This document shows positions 58,515-64,000 of a stretch of DNA of 64,000 nucleotides, piece by piece. This stretch comes from Bryobacteraceae bacterium (GTDB taxonomy: Bacteria > Acidobacteriota > Terriglobia > Bryobacterales > Bryobacteraceae), in the NCBI GenBank assembly GCA_041394945.1, contig JAWKHH010000002.1:876501-940500 (forward strand). Reading direction: 5' to 3'. The translations under genes and the position numbers were made by a program. The notes beneath the pieces were generated by a model that made no database searches, was not told the DNA's origin, and saw only the letters and a program-made list of their open reading frames with translations. The number at the start of each line of letters is the position of its first letter. Positions within the stretch are counted from its first letter, which is position 1.

Positions 58515-61500
58515 TCAGAAAATCAGCTTCAGACTGTACTGGAATTCCCGGCCGCGGACTTCGCGATTTTGCGCGACGGACCGGCCGAACTGTGACGTGC
58601 CCACCGAAGCCGCGCTCATGATCGGGTTATCCCACCAGAAACTGTTTGTCGTGTTGTAGGACTCCATCTTGAACTCGAGCCGCTTGGACTCCGAGATCGT
58701 GAACACCTTGGCGAGCGTGGCGTCCAGGTTGACGAAACCGGGTCCGGTGATGCCTTCGTACTGCCACGGGTTCTCGCGGGGCGTGAACGCGGCCAGTTGT
58801 TTGAAGGCCGCCTGATTGAACCACGCGTTCGGACCGGGATCGTTGATCTTGGGATCGCCGCTCACCGCCGCCTGCGGGAAGCGCAGAAACTGGCCCGACT
58901 TCATGTAGAAGATGCTCGACGAAGACCATCCACCGATGATGTGATTCAGCACCGGATGGATGTCGTGGAGGAATTTGCGCCCGCGGCCGATCGGCAGGTC
59001 GTACGTACCGGCCAGCGTCATCCGGTGCCGCGGGTTGTCGGAGTTGATGTAGGTGAACTTGTCGTTGAACTGGTCGATGTTATTGAAGAACGTGGTCGTC
59101 TTTTCGCGGTTGTAGTTATACGCCCAGAGAATGGCGACTCCGTTGTCGTAGGCGCGCTGAATGCGGAGCTGCAGCGCCTGGTAGCGGTTGTCCAAGCCCG
59201 GCGTAAACTGCTGCATGATGGACCGGTATTGCGGATACGGCCGCAGCAACTCGCGGCGCGCGATGTTCCGCTGGCTGCGGAGTTGGCCCGGGAAGCTTTC
59301 CGCGGTCCCGAATCCGAAGAACGGGTTCGCGATGTTCTGGCTGAGCGTCGGGGCATTGGCGCCGTAAAGGTACTGCGGGTCGATCTGGTTCAGGTCGCGC
59401 GTGTACTCGATGTCGCGCCCGATATTCATGAAGTACGTGGCGTCGGCCTTGAAGCGGCCGGGCAGCTCGCGCTGGAGGCTGAAGTTCAGCCGGTCATTGA
59501 TGCCGGGCCGGAAATTTTGCGATGCGAATGTCGCCGCGCCGCCGAGATTCGTGTTACGCCCGAACCCGTTGCCCACGATCGGCAGCAGAGGATTCGTCCC
59601 GGCGGGGAACGGATCCGAGAAGCGGCTCTGCGGGACGCCGTCTACCTGCGGCAACCCGGTGGTTGAGCCGCTGAAGCCGTCGTAGTTGGCGATGCGGCTG
59701 ATGGTGCCGATCACCGTCTGCGGGGGGATCATGTAGCGTCCCCAACCGAACTGGACCGCCGTCCGGTCGTTGAGCCGGATGGCCGCGCCCAGCCGCGGCA
59801 GCAGGATGTTGCGCGGGCTCGGGAACCAACGGCGATTCGAGTCGTCGGAGAACACCCACGCGCCGTTGTAGGTCGGCTTGGCGAGAGCCGCCACGTCGGC
59901 CGGAAACTGCACCGCGTTGTTCTGCAGTTGCGGGATCGGGTTGGTGAGGTCGAGAAAGCGCGACAGCCGGTTCGTTTCATCGAGTGGCGCCTGCTCGTAT
60001 TCCCAACGCAGTCCGGCGTTGAGCGTCACGTTGCGCGAGACCTTGATGTCGTCGTGGAGGAACAGCGAGTAGTAGTTGAGCCGCAGGTGCTGCAGGGGCT
60101 GCCCGTTGACCACCGAGTTGTTGTCCACGATGCCGAGAAGAAAGGTGGCGTGCCCGTCGCCGCTCAGCGGGTCGTTCACCAGGTGGGTGCTCGAGGTAGG
60201 CCCCTGCGAGAAGTTGAAGTTCATGAAGTTGAACGACTGTCCGTGCGCCTGGTGCATCCGCGTTTCGGCGCCGGCCTTCCAGTAGTGCTTGCCCTGGAAG
60301 CGCGACATCTTGCCGCTGAAATTCACGCTCGAAGGTTCCTGGAACCAGTAGCCGGCCTTACCGTAGGCCGAGTTGCCGCCCACCGTGCTGATGTTGACGC
60401 CCGGATAGTACAGCGCCGGCTGCTCGCCGATGTAGGAGCTGTACCACGGATTGTTCGGCCAGAACTGCGCCAGGCCGGCCTCGCCCACCGCCTGCTTCGG
60501 CGCGTCGTAGTTGTCCTGGAACTCGACGAAGCTGCCGCGGAAATTGATGACCGTCGTGGCTGACATGGTGTAGACGAGTTCGCCGGCGATATTGCGCGAG
60601 TTCATCAGTCCGCCGTTGTCGTTCGGCATGGCGGCCGAGTTGTTCGGCGTGTAGTTGAGTTGGTCGAGCGTTGTCTTGAACTGGGAGTAGCGGCCGAAGA
60701 ACTTCAACTTGTCGGAGAAGTTGTAGTCCGTGCGGTTGGCGAAGTTCCAGTTGTTGACGAACCAAAAGTAGTTGAGGCGGAAGTTGTTCAGGCCGGTGAT
60801 GTCGTCGCCCGGGCCGTTCGGCGTCCAGATGTCCTGCATGATGCGCGCCGCCGTCGGATCGATCCGGTTCGCCGGAATCACGTTTCCGGGGAACGGGGTG
60901 CGGACGGCGGTTCGCCCGCCGTCGGTGAGCTGCGTCGTGAACGGATCGTAGATCGTCCGCAGCCCGCCGCGATTGTTGAACGAACGCGAAAAGTCGCCAT
61001 TCCGTTCCAGGTCCGTGGGCAGCGTCCGCTGGGTGTTCAACGGCTCCTTGGTGCGCCAGCCTTCGAAAGTGCCGAACGTGAACAGCTTGTTCTTCTTGAT
61101 CGGGCCGCCGATGGTGCCGCCATAGATGTGGTTGCGCACGAGGTTTGGACGGCGCTGCAGCGGATTAGAAACCGCGTTCAGCTTCGGGTTGCGGCCGAAG
61201 TAGGAGGCGGTCCCGTGGATGTCGTTGGTGCCCGACTTCATCGACACCGACAGGATTCCGCCGGCCGAATGCCCGAACTCGGCGTCAACCGAATTCTGCT
61301 GCACCGAGAACTCCTGCACCGAGTCCATGGGTGGCGCGTACGATCCTTTCGGACCCACCTGCAAGGGCGCGCCGTCGAGCAGCAGGTCGTTCTTGCGCGA
61401 AGTGTTGCCGCCGACGTCGATCGACGACGACGACCACATGAAGTACGGATTGCGGTCGAAGCCGATATAGCGGTTCACCACTGCCGGATCGAGCAGCGCC

Positions 61501-61955
61501 AGCGTGAACGGATTGCGCGCCTTCACCGGGAGATCGGTGAGTTGCTTGCGGTCGATGGTCAACTCGCGGGTCGACGTGTTGAACTGCAACTGCACAGCTG
61601 TCGTGGACACGTTGATCGATTCGACCACCGCGCCAGGATTCATCGTGAAGTCCGCGGTGACGTCGGCGCGGGTCTGGACGAGGACATTCTCCTTGGTGGA
61701 CTTGGCGAAGCCCGCCATCTCAGCCTCAATGACGTAGGTGCCTGGTTCTACGAAGTCGAAAATGTAGTGCCCGTCGGCGGAACTCTGGCGCGAAGCTTCG
61801 ATGCCCGTGTTGACGTTGCGGAGAATGATTTTCGCTCCGGCCATCGCGGCTTGCGTCGAGTCGGTGACAACCCCTTGTACGCGTGCGCGGTAGTCTTGAG
61901 CGAGTGCGGCGGCGGCGAGGGTGAGGATCGCGCCGAGAGTACGAAAACCTTTCAC
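58515..61955 (-). CDS. Oar-like TonB-dependent receptor 2
   Basis: About 1146 residues from a GTG with GGGAGG five bases upstream. Signal peptide to about residue 19 (LTLAAAALAQ), then the carboxypeptidase-like domain (VQGVVTDSTQAAMAGAKIIL), plug (LTDLPVKARNPFTLALLD, KNDLLLDGAPLQ, GGILSVSMKSGTNDIHGTAS) and a long barrel ending in YSLKLIF. Sequence shows only distant identity with the 50210-53251 receptor. The leader carries a hairpin and an inverted repeat (see other entries). Ligand unknown. Confidence 0.92.
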   Translation of the reverse strand: MKGFRTLGAILTLAAAALAQDYRARVQGVVTDSTQAAMAGAKIILRNVNTGIEASRQSSADGHYIFDFVEPGTYVIEAEMAGFAKSTKENVLVQTRADVTADFTMNPGAVVESINVSTTAVQLQFNTSTRELTIDRKQLTDLPVKARNPFTLALLDPAVVNRYIGFDRNPYFMWSSSSIDVGGNTSRKNDLLLDGAPLQVGPKGSYAPPMDSVQEFSVQQNSVDAEFGHSAGGILSVSMKSGTNDIHGTASYFGRNPKLNAVSNPLQRRPNLVRNHIYGGTIGGPIKKNKLFTFGTFEGWRTKEPLNTQRTLPTDLERNGDFSRSFNNRGGLRTIYDPFTTQLTDGGRTAVRTPFPGNVIPANRIDPTAARIMQDIWTPNGPGDDITGLNNFRLNYFWFVNNWNFANRTDYNFSDKLKFFGRYSQFKTTLDQLNYTPNNSAAMPNDNGGLMNSRNIAGELVYTMSATTVINFRGSFVEFQDNYDAPKQAVGEAGLAQFWPNNPWYSSYIGEQPALYYPGVNISTVGGNSAYGKAGYWFQEPSSVNFSGKMSRFQGKHYWKAGAETRMHQAHGQSFNFMNFNFSQGPTSSTHLVNDPLSGDGHATFLLGIVDNNSVVNGQPLQHLRLNYYSLFLHDDIKVSRNVTLNAGLRWEYEQAPLDETNRLSRFLDLTNPIPQLQNNAVQFPADVAALAKPTYNGAWVFSDDSNRRWFPSPRNILLPRLGAAIRLNDRTAVQFGWGRYMIPPQTVIGTISRIANYDGFSGSTTGLPQVDGVPQSRFSDPFPAGTNPLLPIVGNGFGRNTNLGGAATFASQNFRPGINDRLNFSLQRELPGRFKADATYFMNIGRDIEYTRDLNQIDPQYLYGANAPTLSQNIANPFFGFGTAESFPGQLRSQRNIARRELLRPYPQYRSIMQQFTPGLDNRYQALQLRIQRAYDNGVAILWAYNYNREKTTTFFNNIDQFNDKFTYINSDNPRHRMTLAGTYDLPIGRGRKFLHDIHPVLNHIIGGWSSSSIFYMKSGQFLRFPQAAVSGDPKINDPGPNAWFNQAAFKQLAAFTPRENPWQYEGITGPGFVNLDATLAKVFTISESKRLEFKMESYNTTNSFWWDNPIMSAASVGTSQFGRSVAQNREVRGREFQYSLKLIF

Positions 61956-61960
61956 TGTAA

Positions 61961-61997
61961 CCTCCCTGAGGCTAAGGCTGCGGCGCGAGTGCGCCGC
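61961..61997 (-). promoter_or_regulatory. Leader with hairpins before Oar-like receptor 2
   Basis: On the minus strand a GCGGCGC-ACTC-GCGCCGC hairpin (61980-61997) lies shortly before CCTCAGGGAGG (61961-61971), in which the ribosome site GGGAGG could pair with CCTC. Translation control is a possibility, not shown. Confidence 0.4.
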
Positions 61998-62000
61998 CTG

Positions 62001-62074
62001 ATCGTACGCGGATGTCTTGTGCTGGACCGTAACGGAAGAGACCCAGATGGTCGGTAGTCTATCACGCGTACGAT
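62001..62074. repeat. Perfect inverted repeat in the Oar-like receptor 2 upstream region
   Basis: ATCGTACGCG (62001-62010) and its exact inverse CGCGTACGAT (62065-62074) flank 54 nt upstream of the receptor gene. Each arm also contains the palindrome CGTACG. This could be a two-site operator. The 61956-62127 interval otherwise shows no gene. Confidence 0.45.
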
Positions 62075-62127
62075 TGCAGGGAGGCGAGAATATCAATTAA
62101 TTTTCGGCAATCCCGGCGCGGCCGGGC

Positions 62128-62706
62128 CTACGAAAGGGCGGCGAGAATCTGGAGATTTGCTTCGAAGGCTTCGAGGTGCTGGTAGGAGGCTTCCATCAGG
62201 TTCGTGTAGACACGCTTAATGTCGGACTTGGACGCCTCGACAATCGCTTCCTCGAGATCGGCGATGTCCACTTGTTCGATGGCGACGCCCACCTCGAGCG
62301 CGTCTTTCAACGAGGCCGCGCCCTTGGCGACGAGCTCCGCGTACAGGGTGGACAGCTTCGAGTTGCCGAAGACGCCGGCCGCCAGGTTCGCCGCGGGATC
62401 GGCGATGCCGTATCGCGTGAGCAGCCGGCCCACCTGCGCGAAGTGCTGCTCCTCGCTGGCCGCAATGCTGTCGAAGACGGTGATGCCCCAGCGCTGGTAG
62501 AGATAGTCGTAGACGTCGCGCGCCATCTTTTCTTCCTCGCGCATGAAGGTGAGCGACTGGATCTCTTCCGCCGATGGCGGCGTAACGTTGATCGGTGTGC
62601 CCGGTGCGCCGGGGCTGCGTTGTTGAGCGGACGCCACCGCGGCGGCGCCCGCGGCAAGGGCGGCGATGAGTTCCCGCCGTCCGAATTGGGTGTTGGATCG
62701 TTGCAT
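62128..62706 (-). CDS. DUF2202 (ferritin-like) protein with export signal
   Basis: A 192-residue helical protein. Residues 1-28 (QRSNTQFGRRELIAALAAGA) look like a Tat signal. The DUF2202 core shows LTFMREEEKMARDVYDYLYQ, SIAASEEQHFAQVGRLL and EASYQHLEAFEANL, with the E-x-x-H type positions of ferritin-like four-helix bundles, so a di-iron site is plausible. AAGGAG lies nine bases before the ATG at 62704-62706; the 15 codons upstream of it are not needed. Role unknown, perhaps metal or oxidative stress. Confidence 0.88.
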   Translation of the reverse strand: MQRSNTQFGRRELIAALAAGAAAVASAQQRSPGAPGTPINVTPPSAEEIQSLTFMREEEKMARDVYDYLYQRWGITVFDSIAASEEQHFAQVGRLLTRYGIADPAANLAAGVFGNSKLSTLYAELVAKGAASLKDALEVGVAIEQVDIADLEEAIVEASKSDIKRVYTNLMEASYQHLEAFEANLQILAALS

Positions 62707-62865
62707 TTGCCGATCTCCTTTCATCCGTTCGGATGCGAGCCCGTTTTTCACGTAACGTAAATATTTCTTAAGCGCGGCGGGCCAGACGCCCGCAACCGCG
62801 GCGACCGCAGACGCCGCTGCAGTGCGACTCCGTTTTGCGCGAGATTCCCAAAAGCGCCTCGGCGT

Positions 62866-63567
62866 TCAGCTCACCCGCGCGCCGCCGTACTCCCGGACCT
62901 GATCCTCGCGATCGATCCATCCGTCGCGCAGGTGAATCGTCCGGTGTCCGTACTCCGCGTTGGCTTCCGAGTGCGTCACCTGCACGATGGTGGCGCCGGC
63001 GTCGTTCAGCTTGCGGAACAACTCCATGATCTCCTTCGCCTGGCCCGAGTGCAGATTCCCGGTGGGCTCGTCGGCGAGGATGAGCTTAGGGTTCGCGACG
63101 ATGGCGCGCGCAATCGCCACCAACTGCTGCTGGCCGCCGGAAAGCTGATTGGGATACAGATCCTTCTTCGCCACGATCTGAAACTGGTCCAGGATATCGG
63201 CCACGCGCGCCGCGCGTTCACCGCCGCGGACGTTGCGGTAGCTCAGCGGCAGGTCGATGTTCTCGGCCACGGTGAGATCGTCCAGCAGATGGTAGCTCTG
63301 AAACACGAAGCCTACGTATTGACGGCCCAGTTCCACGCGCTGCTTTGGCTTCAGCCGATCCACGTCATGATCGAGCAGCCGGTAGCCGCCGCGCCAATCG
63401 TGGTCGAGCATGCCGAGAATGCTCAGCAGCGTCGACTTCCCGGCCCCCGAGGGCCCCATGATGGTGAGGAACTCGCCCGCGCGGATCTCCGTCGAGATGC
63501 GCCGCAAAATGAAAAACTGGCCCGCGCCGCTGGTGACGGACTTCTCGAGGTTGGAGAGCTGAATCAT
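62866..63567 (-). CDS. ABC transporter ATP-binding protein (LolD/MacB type)
   Basis: A 233-residue ATPase. Walker A GPSGAGKST is at residues 38-46, the signature LSGGQQQLVAIARAI and Walker B KLILADEPTGNL follow, and the D-loop is NLHSG. The FQSYHLLDDLTVAENIDLPL stretch is typical for LolD/MacB-type exporters that handle lipoproteins or peptides. AAGGAA lies before the ATG at 63565-63567. No permease gene is in the window; downstream is 159 nt without a gene. It diverges from the final gene. Confidence 0.92.
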   Translation of the reverse strand: MIQLSNLEKSVTSGAGQFFILRRISTEIRAGEFLTIMGPSGAGKSTLLSILGMLDHDWRGGYRLLDHDVDRLKPKQRVELGRQYVGFVFQSYHLLDDLTVAENIDLPLSYRNVRGGERAARVADILDQFQIVAKKDLYPNQLSGGQQQLVAIARAIVANPKLILADEPTGNLHSGQAKEIMELFRKLNDAGATIVQVTHSEANAEYGHRTIHLRDGWIDREDQVREYGGARVS

Positions 63568-63604
63568 GCGGTTCCTTCGATGGTAGCGATAAAATGAGGC
63601 GGAG

Positions 63605-64000
63605 ATGAGCCAGACACGCCGCCGTTTTCTCGCCACAGCGCTGGGAGCCCCAGCGATTCTCGGTGCCCGCAAGGCCACCGACGTCCGAATCGACGAAATT
63701 CGGTTCGGATATGAGGATTACCTCTACCGGACTCCGATCAAGTTCGGCGGTTCCGTGGTCGATCGCGTTACGCTACTGAACGTCAACTGCGAGATATCCA
63801 CCGCCTCCGGCAAGAGCGCCAAGGGGTTCGGCTCAATGCCCATGGGCAACGTCTGGGCGTTTCCCTCAAAGAAGCTCACGTACGATCAGACGCTCGAGGC
63901 GATGAAACAGCTCGCCGCGCGGATCAACAAGATCACCGGCGACTATAAGGAAATCGCGCACCCGGTGGACATCAATGTCGCGCTGGAGCACGAATACCTG
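63605..64000 (+). CDS. Enolase-superfamily-like protein, N-terminal part
   Basis: The gene runs off the right edge; 132 codons are seen. It starts with a Tat-like signal (SQTRRRFLATALGAPAILG). What follows - VRIDEIRFGYEDYLYRTPIK, VTLLNVNCEISTASGKSAKG and FGSMPMGNVWAFPS - resembles the N-terminal capping domain of mandelate racemase/muconate-cycloisomerase-type enzymes. The catalytic barrel is outside the window, so the assignment is tentative. It diverges from the ABC gene by 37 nt. Confidence 0.6.
   Translation, partial: MSQTRRRFLATALGAPAILGARKATDVRIDEIRFGYEDYLYRTPIKFGGSVVDRVTLLNVNCEISTASGKSAKGFGSMPMGNVWAFPSKKLTYDQTLEAMKQLAARINKITGDYKEIAHPVDINVALEHEYL

Noticed and set aside
62112..62126. 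GC hairpin CCCGGC-GCG-GCCGGG after the DUF2202 gene as a terminator
   Set aside because: On the minus strand it is followed by mixed sequence, not a T-run, so an intrinsic terminator is not supported.
1..64000. tRNA, rRNA, CRISPR arrays, insertion sequences
   Set aside because: Intergenic gaps are nearly all under 200 nt; none showed a cloverleaf, spaced direct repeats or transposase-like frames.

Overview
The window is GC-rich, densely packed bacterial DNA from a member of the Acidobacteriota, most probably a Solibacter/Bryobacter-type lineage. Three things point there. Two secreted proteins end in the C-terminal module known as TIGR03437, described from Solibacter. There are two Oar-type TonB-dependent receptors with a carboxypeptidase-like N-terminal domain. 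The remaining families (DUF1501/DUF1549 pair, PVC-type CxxCH protein, several sulfatases, secreted TldD-like proteins, a futalosine-pathway MqnD) fit the same group. I see no rRNA, tRNA, CRISPR array, insertion sequence or prophage. The assignment rests on family content only.

Layout. 0-7 kb: the end of a haem-binding-domain protein, an Lgt-like membrane protein, a large SBBP beta-propeller protein, a secreted protein with a TonB-C-like end, PhoD, and a small protein of a family common in acidobacteria. 7.7-9.7 kb: a compact minus-strand bacterial microcompartment (BMC) operon with a class II aldolase, one hexameric and three pentameric shell proteins. 9.7-15.6 kb: rhomboid protease, Gfo/Idh/MocA oxidoreductase, PEGA protein, five-repeat BACON protein and a sulfatase. 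15.6-17.7 kb: two tandem paralogues of a family I do not recognise and a small ABM-like protein. 17.8-24.4 kb: apiosidase-like glycosidase, FHA-GAF-PP2C phosphatase, PVC-type cytochrome/propeller/HEAT protein. 24.4-30.3 kb: two tandem S41 peptidases, PfkB-type sugar kinase, EamA transporter, zinc-ribbon membrane protein. 30.3-38 kb: PP2C phosphatase, DUF1501, DUF1549/1553, then sulfatase-xerC-trmFO. 38-46 kb: secreted TldD/TldE-like pair, fused LptF-LptG, sulfatase, hypothetical secreted protein. 46-50 kb: VapBC-like toxin-antitoxin, glycosyltransferase, ECF sigma factor with anti-sigma factor. 50-64 kb: Oar-like receptor, TrkH, lipoprotein, MFS transporter, NagB-like protein, MqnD, a second Oar-like receptor, DUF2202 protein, LolD-like ATPase, and the start of an enolase-superfamily protein.

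Taken together the region suggests a soil heterotroph specialised in polymer and sulfated-glycan breakdown (three sulfatases, an apiosidase-like enzyme, outer-membrane receptors), with many exported proteins and a BMC shell that probably encloses an aldolase acting on deoxysugar phosphates. Many genes overlap by 1-26 nt (ATGA, GTGA, TTGA junctions), so translational coupling is frequent even between functionally unrelated genes.

The most unusual points are the minimal BMC satellite operon, the tandem orphan family at 15.6-17.2 kb, the exported TldD/TldE-like pair next to a single-chain LptFG, and two conserved genes (EamA, PP2C) whose reading frames lack a normal start codon in the expected place.
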